A DNA stretch of 64,000 nt from Lineus longissimus (taxonomy: Eukaryota; Nemertea; Pilidiophora; Heteronemertea; Lineidae). A program made the translations under genes and the position numbers. Within the stretch, counting starts at the first letter, position 1. Every line of letters starts with the position of its first letter. The notes below the pieces were generated by a model. The model was not told the origin of the DNA, made no database searches, and saw only the letters and a list, made by a program, of their open reading frames with translations. Location of the stretch: the NCBI RefSeq assembly GCF_910592395.1, contig NC_088321.1, positions 4,776,001-4,840,000 of the forward strand, read 5' to 3'. Positions 1 to 9,913 of the stretch are shown here, in pieces.

Positions 1-1265
1 TTTTACCGGTGTGAAGCCTTTCACGCTTTACGTACATTTGTATACGGCCGATGCACTGACCGTGTGTATCGTGCTGGGTTTGTAAACGTATCACCAGTTT
101 GTGTGTTCCTCTCGCTAATGTATAGCTATCTGTGCATTTAATTGACATGGTTTTCTATAGTTTGAGAAGGGGTCTAAAAGGGGGGTGTATTAATGTTTGA
201 AGGTGCATTCTGGTCTTTGCGGACCAGGTGCTTCGAATAGGCTCGCGTAGATCAGGTCGACCTGAGCAACTTTCCACTCCACTCTTTTAGGCCTATTTTC
301 GATGAATGGGCTGTAATGTTGTTGATTCTCGGTTAGAATGAATCGTTATCGTTTAGTATTTTAGTCCATTGGTGTTATTGGACATACTCGAACCTGTTAT
401 ATAGACTTTAATAATTATAGACCGTGCGAACGGATTTTTCTGGAAAACCATTATATAAAAACCCAGTTGTATTTTGGGACTAAAAAGATGTTGTGTTAAC
501 CCACGTTTTAATCTGTGTATGTTGAATTCAGGTGACTGTTTGATAGTTATATAGTTAGAAGCCAGTGGGTGTGATTCCATCACTGTCTCTCCGCTTACGC
601 CAGAAGCCGTGTTGACGATTTGGACGAATCCGCCCTGCAGAGATCGAGAAGGACGAGGCCTTGCTGTTGACGTCCCTCCCCGTTTATAGAATACCCGTGG
701 CGGTATAGTATTCTTAATTTACTGGCTAGTTTATTGTTACGACCTGCCGGCTAGTTAGGACTAGTCTGTTGCCATCTGGGCAGAACCGGTTGAGTCGAAG
801 TCATTTATATAGTCCTAGCTAGCGGTCAGGTTGCTTCAGTCAGCCTGAGTCAATGTTACAGACTGTTTGTGTTGTAGCACGCTTTGAGTTGTGAGAAGCA
901 TTTTAGTATATATCCCTTAGCGGAAAAAACTTGTATTGATATATTCCCCTTGGTGGGAAGATAATTTGATATATATATATAATCTACTACGCCCTTCTAC
1001 TGACGTTCCGGGCTGGAAGACCGAAGTCTGCAATCAAACACGAGACGGAGGATAGCCTGTTGTAGATGCCGGAGAAGAGACACCGCAATCGTGTGTAAAA
1101 CTAGTACGGAGCCGCTGGCTCTAGGCTGAAACATTTACAGCTATAGTGAATTGTAGGTATCTTATGATAGCTTGTACCATATAGATATACAGTCCTCTTC
1201 ATAAAGTAATTAACCTCTGGCATAGTTCTTATCGTCATCTTGTCAATTCGTTGATCGCCAGAACA
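1..1265 (+). repeat. BEL/Pao LTR 1 (left part cut by window edge)
   Basis: Matches positions 8370-9634 of the second LTR. The first 356 bp expected of a full LTR lie left of the window. It ends in ACA at 1265, directly before the primer-binding site at 1266. It contains a TATA-like stretch at 452-460 and an AT dinucleotide run near 967-983. Confidence 0.9.
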
Positions 1266-1544
1266 TGGTCTCTCCGACCGGATTATTTTGATTGCTCCTT
1301 TGTTATTCATTGATGATTGAGATACCTACAATTTACACTTTCTCTGTGAAGTCAGTAGTTGTTGGATGACCGTGGTGCTTTGATGCACTGTTACCAAGAT
1401 ATTGAGAGTATTACTGCCGTTATTTGAGGGTCAATTGTACATCCTAGTATTCCCAATACTGCATAGTATTAGCAGTGGAGTTCGTATATAGTGTGCATCC
1501 ACGTATATTTGGTGTACATTGTGAATTTGCAGTTGGTATAAGCG
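1266..1544 (+). other. BEL/Pao unit 1 leader with primer-binding site
   Basis: The 279-bp leader begins right after the LTR with TGGTCTCTCCGACCGGATT. The initial TGG is the complement of a tRNA CCA end, and the CCGGATT further in resembles a tRNA T-arm complement. The primer tRNA is not certain; tRNA-Tyr fits loosely. No conserved coding sequence is seen before the ATG at 1545. Confidence 0.7.
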
Positions 1545-4500
1545 ATGTCTGGTGCTGTTCGGAGGTCGACGCGAATCAAGAAGAAGCCTGCATATCTTCA
1601 AGATTACGAGTGGGAAAATATCCGAGAAGATCAACCTGAGATGGAACCGAAGCAGCCACAAACATTGGATCTCCGTCCAGGTGAGGTACTTGAAACACAA
1701 CCTTCGACCACGTCACAACCCGGTAGTAAGATGACCGCGGCAACTACGTCTGGAACCAGTAATAGAGGGCAGTTTGCTGCTGCTTTCGACCCTGAGAACT
1801 CGGACGCGATTGCTTGTTGGTTAGAAGATGAGCGGCAGTTGTTAGGTGCCAGAATTAATGACATGTCGTCTGAGTTGAGAAAGCTTTTAGGAGATCGTGG
1901 TAGTAGAACTAAGATGCAGAGATTGGTAGAACGCTTGAAGTCATCTTCTCGTGATGTTTATTCTGTAGTTGACAGACTGACACAGTTGACTACGAGCGTG
2001 GACCGGATGAAGCGCCTTGTAGACTGGGGCCGTCAGGCTAATAGCATCGTCGAGCAGTTAGAAGATGAGGTCATCGACCAGATTGAAGAGCGTGCAGACG
2101 AGGCTCCTTCAATGACGCCGTCATTGCTTGCTCAGGGTGACCCAGACACCAGACACCAGAAACCAGAAGAAGATAATCTTCCTGAAGATGAAGAAGATGA
2201 AGACGACTTTGATGACGCGAAGAGTGACCAGTCACATCAGTCAACGCAGTCTAACCGTTCACAGTTGGCGAAAGTAAAGGCAGAGTTGGCGATGCTGAAG
2301 GTCAAACAAGAGAAGCAGAGGTACGTCGAACAGCTGCGCATCCAGGAAGCTCAACAGAAGTTGGCCTTGGCGAAGGTCGAGGATGAGGCTGAGAGCGCGA
2401 AGTTAGAGGCTCAGCTGCTGGCCGAGTTGGATGGCAGAGGCATCGCTAAGCCTACCATGCCTACCAAGCCTGTCGTCTTCACGTTACCGCCTAGAAAGCA
2501 AAGAGCGACTCAATTTTTTCCTGTAGATTTCAGCCCAGCAGGGGAAAAGCACCAGATGACCAAGAGACGGTCTGCATCCGCACACAATAGTTGGATCCAG
2601 CAGGTTCAAGCTCAGGACCTGGCGAGCTTGAAGTTTCCTATCCTATCCAGCAGTAATGAGAAGGTGGGTGAGAAGCCTGTTTTGCAGCCCTTTGGTGTCC
2701 TAGCAGCTTCAAAGTTGAACCCGATTGACGAGTTAGTGCAGTCGATTGAGGAATCTACACCGATGCCAAGACCACAGCATTCCTCCACTCCAGCCAAAGA
2801 TGTTCCAGAAGTTACACCTGCCGAGACGAAAGAGATACAGCGCTTCTTCCAGGGTCTGGCAAAACCTCATCTACCGAAATTCGATGGCAACAGAGACCGA
2901 TTCGAAGACTGGAGGGCGCAGTACGAAGTATTTGTTGAACAATCTCAGGTACCAGTAAAATTCAAGATGATAATGTTGAAAAATGCCTTGTCGGGTCATC
3001 CCCTTAGGTTAATCAGCAACCTGGGGTATACGGCAGCACAATATAAGATGGCTATTTTTAAACTTGACCAGCGCTATGGGGGGGAAACTCGTACACTAAA
3101 GAAATACTTAGATCGGTTGCTAACTTGGAAGGAGGTGTCCGAGGGTGACTTGCGAGCCTTAGAAGAATTGTCTAACCAGATGTGCGATGTAATCTCCAAA
3201 CTCGGTGACACTGACCATGCCCGGGAGTTAATTGGTAACACCGTCTTGTATACTTTAGTGAAGCAAAAGGTTCCACACTCTCTCCTAGTGAAGTATGCAG
3301 AGCAGCGCAGTACAAATGCCCAGGATGGTTTGGCTGTATTCACGAAGTGGTTCAACCGGCAAGTTTGCTTGATGTTGGAGATGTCCGAGCTGCGTGCTCC
3401 TCGTACCAAGGAAAAACAGCCACAGCCACACAGTAAGAGAAAGTCTGAGAGTAATAAAAGCCATTCTTATGCCGTTTCAGCCACTGACTCTAAGAAGACA
3501 ACTACTTCCCAGTCGAAGCCTGCCGAACAGAAGAATGACAAGCGCCAGGGAACAGAGTTCGAATGCCCGTTATGCAAGGGCAGTCATCATGTGGTGAGAT
3601 GCCAGTTGTGGAAGCCAGCCTCCACCGAAGAGCGATGGAAAATAGCGAAGGAAAAAGCCTTATGTTACAAGTGCCTGTGTGGGAAACACATGGCGAAGAA
3701 TTGCACGAAGGAGCCCCGGAAGTGCGAGATAGACGGATGCCAGCGGACCCACCATCGACATCTGCACAAGAAAGAAACCAAGACAGAAGCTGCCAAGAAG
3801 AACACACCTGAGCCTGTTGGGTGTTTTGGAATTGCTGGGAATGGTCAGGTACGTCTGAATAAAGTATCATTAAGAGTTTTACCTGTTCTTGTTGCAGATG
3901 TTGATGGTCAGATGAGAAGATTGAACGCCTTCCTCGATGATGGGTCCGACTCCTCCTACGTTCGTCGATCCGTCCTGTCTGAGCTGGGGATTTCCAGAAT
4001 TGAGGACCACACGATCACCATGTCAACTATGACGACGACTGGTACAAAGGTCAAGAGTGGTACAGTAACCCTGTCGGTGGAGAGTTTGAATGGCAACCTA
4101 AGGGTAAGACTGGGCTGTAGAATTTTGGATCGCCTATGCGAGGGGGTGCGTCCTCAGAATTGGGGCATGAACAAAAATAGATGGTCTCATTTGGCAGATA
4201 TTGACTTCCCGAGAATTGATGGTGCAGAGACTGTAGACATAGTAATAGGATCCGATCATCCCGAGCTGACGATGTCTTTAGAGGAGGTCGCAGGACAACC
4301 AGGAGAGCCGGTAGCACGTCTTACTCCCCTTGGTTGGACTTGCACTGGGATGCTAGGGACGTCTTCCCAGGACCAGGATGAGATAGGTGGCTATGCAGCC
4401 ACTTGTTCAGTTATGTCAGATATTCACTTAGATAGCTGTTTACGTGCGTTATGGAACCAAGATTTGATGACCGATGGTAAAGAGACAGAGTTTACACCCG

Positions 4501-7500
4501 AAGAGCAGAGGATTATAGATGGTGTTGAAGCTTCAAAGGTGTACCACAGGGAGCAGGGATGTTACGAGGTTTCCATCCCATGGATAGATGGCAGTCCGGA
4601 ACTTCCATGTAACTACGAGATCGCCCGTCGCCGCCTGGTGTCCTTGGAGAGAACCTTGATGAAGAAACCGAAACTGGCGGAGAAGTACAAAGACGGGATG
4701 AAGCAAAACATCGAGAAGGGATACCTGAAAAAGGTGCCAGATGCAGACATTGCTACTGGGTGGTATCTTCCGCACTTTCCAGTGGTTCGGGAGGACAAGG
4801 AGACTACGAAGGTGAGGATAGTGTTTGATTCTGCAGCCCAGTATCAAGGAGTCTCCTTGAATGATAAGATGCATGCTGGTCCCAAGCTTCAAAGAGAAAT
4901 CTTCGACATCTTGGTGAGATTTCGCGTGGGTCAAGTTGGTCTGGCTGGAGACATCAAGGAGATGTTCTCCCAAGTTTTGCTGTCTGAGAGAGATCGCAAA
5001 TTTCACAGAATCTTATGGAGAGATCTAAATGTCTCACAAGCCGTTGAAGTTTATGAGTCGACCAGACTAACTTTTGGGGATAAAGCGTCTCCTTTTCTTG
5101 CCATGCATGTCTTGCAGACTCACGCCAGAGATCACCAGGATGTGTGCCCAGCTGTTGCCTTTGTGTGCCTGTACTGCACATATATGGATGATGCGATTAC
5201 CTCGATTGATGGGACTTGGGAGGCCAAACAGCTACGGAAAGATTTGGCTGCCGTTTTGATTAAGGCCGGATTCTACATTCGGAGATGGTGCAGTAACGTC
5301 CTACTGGCATTGGAGGGAGTACCTGCCGAAGATAGAGCTAGTGGACAGTTGGAGGTGAGCGATTCCACTTTACCAAGCATCAAGACGTTGGGGATCAGGT
5401 GGGATGCCGAGCCTGACTGTTTTGGGTTTGCTGCCCAGAAGATTGTCGTCCCAGAGGTCGTTACCAAGAGGTCGCTGTTGAGTCGCATTGCTACACTGTT
5501 CGATCCCTTACAGTGGTTGGCACCTTTCACCATCCGTGTAAAGATGACGTTACAGCAGTCCTGGGTTTTGGGATTGGGCTGGGATGAACCTATGCCTGAG
5601 GCCCTGGTGATAGAAGCAACAGAATGGTTCGAGGAGTTACCGAGGATAGAACAGCTAGTCATCCCAAGGCGATACTTTACCCAGCCATCAAATGAGGGAG
5701 TTGTTACCATTCACACTTTTTCCGATGCCAGTTCGAAAGCATATGCCGCCGTGAGTTATGCCCGTTATGTCTCAGCTGGCGGAGAGATAGAGCTGTCATT
5801 GGTCGCAGCAAAAGCCAGAGTCGCGCCCTTGAGAGCAGTGAGTATTCCGCGACTTGAATTGATGGGAGCCGTGCTAGGCTATAGACTCACGCTGAAGATT
5901 ACTACCTTGCTGAAGTGTCCAATAGAAAAGGCAACATTTTGGACCGACTCACTAGATGTGGTTCATTGGGTACGGAATCAGTCGAGGCGATTTAAGCCGT
6001 TTGTGGCCAATCGTATTGCTGAGTTGCAAACTGAATCTAATCCTCACCAATGGCGTTTTGTTCCAGGCAAAGAGAATCCTGCAGATGTAGCCACGAGAGG
6101 GATGTCGGTGGAGGATCTGACCAGTCCGAATGTATGGTTCCAGGGCCCGGAATTCTTACATAAGGAAGAGAGCCAGTGGCCAACGTGTAAGACTCTGATC
6201 AACCCTACAGACCAAGCTGTAATCGAGTCTTCCAAGTCGTGTGTGCAGACAAATGCCATGGTTGCAGTTTCAACACCAGAACTTCTCGAAAGAATGAACT
6301 ACACCAAGTACTCCACATGGAATCGATTGGTACGTGTGATGGCTTGGATGATAAGGTTTGTCCACATTGTTAGAGGAGGACCTCAGCAGAGGGTGAATCG
6401 ACAGGAACCTGACAAGAATGGGTGCAATTCCAGCGAGTTAGATGGGTCTGATCGACAGTATGATGGTCACACTTCAAAATGTAAGAATTCCGGTGATAGA
6501 CAAGCTGATACTGCAAAAATTCCGAATGATGCCTTATCACGTGACGAGTACCAAGAATCTGAGCTCGCCATTGTGAGAATGGTACAGCGGGCCTGCCTGT
6601 TTGAAGACTACAACGCGTTGCTGGTAGGTAATAGTGCGAGGGTGATGAAGAAAAGCGCATTAAGAAGTCTTAACCCATTCCTAGATGCTGATGGTGTGAT
6701 GAGAGTGGGAGGTCGTTTGCAGCATGCCGACCTACCATACGATGTTAGACATCCAATCATTCTTCCTAGTTCACATCACATTTCAGTACTGATTGTGAGA
6801 AGAGCCCACCTGTATGCCGGGCATTCACGTGGAGTGAATGCTACCCTGGCTGATATAAGGCTGCGATTTTGGATCTTGAATGGGCGAGAAGCCGTCAAAA
6901 AGGTGGCTTATTGCTGTTACCAGTGTAGAAAGATGAAGGAACAACCAGCAACCCAGATGATGGCTCCGCTACCAGCCTCCAGAGTTATGATGTCTCTCAG
7001 GGCCTTCTCCTACTGCGGTGTTGATTTTGCTGGCCCCTTTGTTACTAAGATCACTAGATTCAAATCTGCTAAGAGGTACATGTGTTTGTTTACTTGTTTG
7101 CAGACTAGAGGCGTTCACTTGGAGATGGCCTACTCGTTGGATACGGATGGATTCTTGATGGCCTTTTCAAGAATGGTGGCACGCAGAGGAAAACCGATAG
7201 AAGTCGTCAGTGATAACGGAGGGTGCTTGGTAAAAGGAGAGAGTACCCTGAGAGAATTCGTGGAGGGCATGGATCGGACGAAGATAGTCGACTCTGTGAG
7301 TAATCAGGGCATCCGTTGGAAGTTCAACCCTCCGTATGGCTCCCACCATGGTGGGGTGTTTGAGTCGCTCATTAAGTCTGCCAAGAAAGCCTTGTATTCG
7401 ATTTTTGGAGAAGCCCGCCTGACTGACGAAGAGTTGCTGACAGGGATTGTCGAAGTAGAAGGTATGCTGAACTCCAGGCCGTTGACGTATGTTAGCTCCG

Positions 7501-7937
7501 ACCCTAAAGATTTAGAAGTGTTGACGCCTAATCATTTCCTGGTAGGACAGTGCGGTGGACAGTTGGCTCCCCAGATCGTGGATGAGACTGACTACAACCC
7601 ACGACATCGATGGCGCCTAGTCCAAGACATGTTGTACAGGTTCTGGGTTAGATGGCAGAAGGAGTATTTGACTCTCCAACAGCAGAGAGGAAAATGGAGA
7701 GAAGTCCATTCTGATTTGGCAGTCGATGATGTCGTTGTCCTGCAGGAGCAAGGTTGCCCCCGTTGGAGCTGGCCGATTGGAAAAGTCACTGAAGTAGAGA
7801 GAGGTTCTGATGGTCATATAAGAACAGCGACAGTCTTGTCCAGAGGAAAAACGTATCGACGTCCTATCACGCGCCTTGTTCCGTTGATTGCAGCCGATGG
7901 TGAGACGACTACCGAAAAAGCAGACGACAAGAAGTAG
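1545..7937 (+). CDS. BEL/Pao Gag-Pol polyprotein, unit 1
   Basis: A single intact 2130-codon frame that would encode capsid protein and all enzymes for reverse transcription and integration. Domains in order: basic N-terminus (RRSTRIKKKP); acidic stretch near residues 205-230; coiled coil near 239-296; DUF1759-like Gag core from about 443; cysteine-histidine knuckles near 673 and 706 (CPLCKGSHHVVRC, CYKCLCGKHMAKNC); aspartic protease with DDGS near 798-801; reverse transcriptase with YMDD at 1213-1216; Pao/A17-type linker near 1307-1330; RNase H with acidic residues near 1394, 1438 and 1468; integrase with an HHCC-like region near 1755-1797 and DDE at D1827, D1890, E1940; DUF5641-like C-terminus. 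No env gene follows. This copy has Leu where the other two have Phe, about 28 residues before YMDD. The frame start is the first in-frame ATG after the leader. Confidence 0.93.
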   Translation: MSGAVRRSTRIKKKPAYLQDYEWENIREDQPEMEPKQPQTLDLRPGEVLETQPSTTSQPGSKMTAATTSGTSNRGQFAAAFDPENSDAIACWLEDERQLLGARINDMSSELRKLLGDRGSRTKMQRLVERLKSSSRDVYSVVDRLTQLTTSVDRMKRLVDWGRQANSIVEQLEDEVIDQIEERADEAPSMTPSLLAQGDPDTRHQKPEEDNLPEDEEDEDDFDDAKSDQSHQSTQSNRSQLAKVKAELAMLKVKQEKQRYVEQLRIQEAQQKLALAKVEDEAESAKLEAQLLAELDGRGIAKPTMPTKPVVFTLPPRKQRATQFFPVDFSPAGEKHQMTKRRSASAHNSWIQQVQAQDLASLKFPILSSSNEKVGEKPVLQPFGVLAASKLNPIDELVQSIEESTPMPRPQHSSTPAKDVPEVTPAETKEIQRFFQGLAKPHLPKFDGNRDRFEDWRAQYEVFVEQSQVPVKFKMIMLKNALSGHPLRLISNLGYTAAQYKMAIFKLDQRYGGETRTLKKYLDRLLTWKEVSEGDLRALEELSNQMCDVISKLGDTDHARELIGNTVLYTLVKQKVPHSLLVKYAEQRSTNAQDGLAVFTKWFNRQVCLMLEMSELRAPRTKEKQPQPHSKRKSESNKSHSYAVSATDSKKTTTSQSKPAEQKNDKRQGTEFECPLCKGSHHVVRCQLWKPASTEERWKIAKEKALCYKCLCGKHMAKNCTKEPRKCEIDGCQRTHHRHLHKKETKTEAAKKNTPEPVGCFGIAGNGQVRLNKVSLRVLPVLVADVDGQMRRLNAFLDDGSDSSYVRRSVLSELGISRIEDHTITMSTMTTTGTKVKSGTVTLSVESLNGNLRVRLGCRILDRLCEGVRPQNWGMNKNRWSHLADIDFPRIDGAETVDIVIGSDHPELTMSLEEVAGQPGEPVARLTPLGWTCTGMLGTSSQDQDEIGGYAATCSVMSDIHLDSCLRALWNQDLMTDGKETEFTPEEQRIIDGVEASKVYHREQGCYEVSIPWIDGSPELPCNYEIARRRLVSLERTLMKKPKLAEKYKDGMKQNIEKGYLKKVPDADIATGWYLPHFPVVREDKETTKVRIVFDSAAQYQGVSLNDKMHAGPKLQREIFDILVRFRVGQVGLAGDIKEMFSQVLLSERDRKFHRILWRDLNVSQAVEVYESTRLTFGDKASPFLAMHVLQTHARDHQDVCPAVAFVCLYCTYMDDAITSIDGTWEAKQLRKDLAAVLIKAGFYIRRWCSNVLLALEGVPAEDRASGQLEVSDSTLPSIKTLGIRWDAEPDCFGFAAQKIVVPEVVTKRSLLSRIATLFDPLQWLAPFTIRVKMTLQQSWVLGLGWDEPMPEALVIEATEWFEELPRIEQLVIPRRYFTQPSNEGVVTIHTFSDASSKAYAAVSYARYVSAGGEIELSLVAAKARVAPLRAVSIPRLELMGAVLGYRLTLKITTLLKCPIEKATFWTDSLDVVHWVRNQSRRFKPFVANRIAELQTESNPHQWRFVPGKENPADVATRGMSVEDLTSPNVWFQGPEFLHKEESQWPTCKTLINPTDQAVIESSKSCVQTNAMVAVSTPELLERMNYTKYSTWNRLVRVMAWMIRFVHIVRGGPQQRVNRQEPDKNGCNSSELDGSDRQYDGHTSKCKNSGDRQADTAKIPNDALSRDEYQESELAIVRMVQRACLFEDYNALLVGNSARVMKKSALRSLNPFLDADGVMRVGGRLQHADLPYDVRHPIILPSSHHISVLIVRRAHLYAGHSRGVNATLADIRLRFWILNGREAVKKVAYCCYQCRKMKEQPATQMMAPLPASRVMMSLRAFSYCGVDFAGPFVTKITRFKSAKRYMCLFTCLQTRGVHLEMAYSLDTDGFLMAFSRMVARRGKPIEVVSDNGGCLVKGESTLREFVEGMDRTKIVDSVSNQGIRWKFNPPYGSHHGGVFESLIKSAKKALYSIFGEARLTDEELLTGIVEVEGMLNSRPLTYVSSDPKDLEVLTPNHFLVGQCGGQLAPQIVDETDYNPRHRWRLVQDMLYRFWVRWQKEYLTLQQQRGKWREVHSDLAVDDVVVLQEQGCPRWSWPIGKVTEVERGSDGHIRTATVLSRGKTYRRPITRLVPLIAADGETTTEKADDKK

Positions 7938-8012
7938 GTTAAGTTCTGAGGAACTGTATGTATATATATATTGTGACATGGCTAACTCGGATCATGTCAC
8001 GGGGAGGGGTGT
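7938..8012 (+). other. BEL/Pao unit 1 3' tail with polypurine tract
   Basis: The 75-bp stretch between the stop codon and the next LTR ends in the G-rich run CGGGGAGGGGTGT. This is the expected plus-strand primer (polypurine tract) just before the LTR start TGTGACG. Confidence 0.7.
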
Positions 8013-9634
8013 TGTGACGATCAGTGATCGTTTGTTATTGCGATCAGCTGACTTCTCCCTTGACCCGGTTTGACCCCGTTATTGTATTATTATTTCCGCG
8101 CCAAAAAATTGTTTACCGAGATTTTGCGAGATGTTGGCGAGACTTAGGTAACACCCATGGGCATGTGTGTTCAAGACAGCACTTCGACTCCGTCCGCGAT
8201 TGAGTGAGGATCGCCGCCGGTTCTGTACTATTCTATAGATGACAACGCCCAGAAGTTCGTAGCGAGATGGTTGAAATGGTTGAAATGGTTGAAGCAGCGT
8301 TGAAATGGTGGTAACGTTTTTATGATTGATTCACGCCGTACTTTACCGATAGAATGGAAAATGCCATAATTTTACCGGTGTGAAGCCTTTCACGCTTTAC
8401 GTACATTTGTATACGGCCGATGCACTGACCGTGTGTATCGTGCTGGGTTTGTAAACGTATCACCAGTTTGTGTGTTCCTCTCGCTAATGTATAGCTATCT
8501 GTGCATTTAATTGACATGGTTTTCTATAGTTTGAGAAGGGGTCTAAAAGGGGGGTGTATTAATGTTTGAAGGTGCATTCTGGTCTTTGCGGACCAGGTGC
8601 TTCGAATAGGCTCGCGTAGATCAGGTCGACCTGAGCAACTTTCCACTCCACTCTTTTAGGCCTATTTTCGATGAATGGGCTGTAATGTTGTTGATTCTCG
8701 GTTAGAATGAATCGTTATCGTTTAGTATTTTAGTCCATTGGTGTTATTGGACATACTCGAACCTGTTATATAGACTTTAATAATTATAGACCGTGCGAAC
8801 GGATTTTTCTGGAAAACCATTATATAAAAACCCAGTTGTATTTTGGGACTAAAAAGATGTTGTGTTAACCCACGTTTTAATCTGTGTATGTTGAATTCAG
8901 GTGACTGTTTGATAGTTATATAGTTAGAAGCCAGTGGGTGTGATTCCATCACTGTCTCTCCGCTTACGCCAGAAGCCGTGTTGACGATTTGGACGAATCC
9001 GCCCTGCAGAGATCGAGAAGGACGAGGCCTTGCTGTTGACGTCCCTCCCCGTTTATAGAATACCCGTGGCGGTATAGTATTCTTAATTTACTGGCTAGTT
9101 TATTGTTACGACCTGCCGGCTAGTTAGGACTAGTCTGTTGCCATCTGGGCAGAACCGGTTGAGTCGAAGTCATTTATATAGTCCTAGCTAGCGGTCAGGT
9201 TGCTTCAGTCAGCCTGAGTCAATGTTACAGACTGTTTGTGTTGTAGCACGCTTTGAGTTGTGAGAAGCATTTTAGTATATATCCCTTAGCGGAAAAAACT
9301 TGTATTGATATATTCCCCTTGGTGGGAAGATAATTTGATATATATATATAATCTACTACGCCCTTCTACTGACGTTCCGGGCTGGAAGACCGAAGTCTGC
9401 AATCAAACACGAGACGGAGGATAGCCTGTTGTAGATGCCGGAGAAGAGACACCGCAATCGTGTGTAAAACTAGTACGGAGCCGCTGGCTCTAGGCTGAAA
9501 CATTTACAGCTATAGTGAATTGTAGGTATCTTATGATAGCTTGTACCATATAGATATACAGTCCTCTTCATAAAGTAATTAACCTCTGGCATAGTTCTTA
9601 TCGTCATCTTGTCAATTCGTTGATCGCCAGAACA
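8013..9634 (+). repeat. BEL/Pao LTR 2 (complete, shared by units 1 and 2)
   Basis: Begins TGTGACGATC after a purine-rich tract and ends CCAGAACA, giving TGT...ACA termini. Length is 1622 bp. The start could instead be the TGTTG at 8010. It serves as the 3' LTR of unit 1 and the 5' LTR of unit 2. A short GAAATGGTT reiteration lies near 8268-8310. Confidence 0.88.
8821..8829 (+). promoter_or_regulatory. Candidate LTR TATA box
   Basis: TATATAAAA lies about 810 bp into the LTR, with identical copies at 452, 17190 and 25559. This is the best candidate core promoter element in the LTR, placing a start of the genomic RNA roughly 30 bp downstream. It rests on sequence resemblance only. Confidence 0.35.
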
Positions 9635-9913
9635 TGGTCTCTCCGACCGGATTATTTTGATTGCTCCTTTGTTATTCATTGATGATTGAGATACCTACAA
9701 TTTACACTTTCTCTGTGAAGTCAGTAGTTGTTGGATGACCGTGGTGCTTTGATGCACTGTTACCAAGATATTGAGAGTATTACTGCCGTTATTTGAGGGT
9801 CAATTGTACATCCTAGTATTCCCAATACTGCATAGTATTAGCAGTGGAGTTCGTATATAGTGTGCATCCACGTATATTTGGTGTACATTGTGAATTTGCA
9901 GTTGGTATAAGCG
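9635..9913 (+). other. BEL/Pao unit 2 leader with primer-binding site
   Basis: Identical to the unit 1 leader, with the primer-binding site TGGTCTCTCCG directly after LTR 2. Confidence 0.7.

Noticed and set aside
1266-1285. Assigning the BEL primer to a specific tRNA
   Set aside because: TGGTC and CCGGATT fit tRNA-Tyr loosely, but the middle bases do not match from memory; the host tRNA set is needed.
4533-5006. 157-codon minus-strand frame inside each BEL Gag-Pol
   Set aside because: Antisense to the RT-coding region, with no own motif and identical in all copies because the DNA is identical.
7938-8012. An env-like gene after BEL pol
   Set aside because: Only 75 bp separate the stop codon from the LTR, so no room for a third gene.
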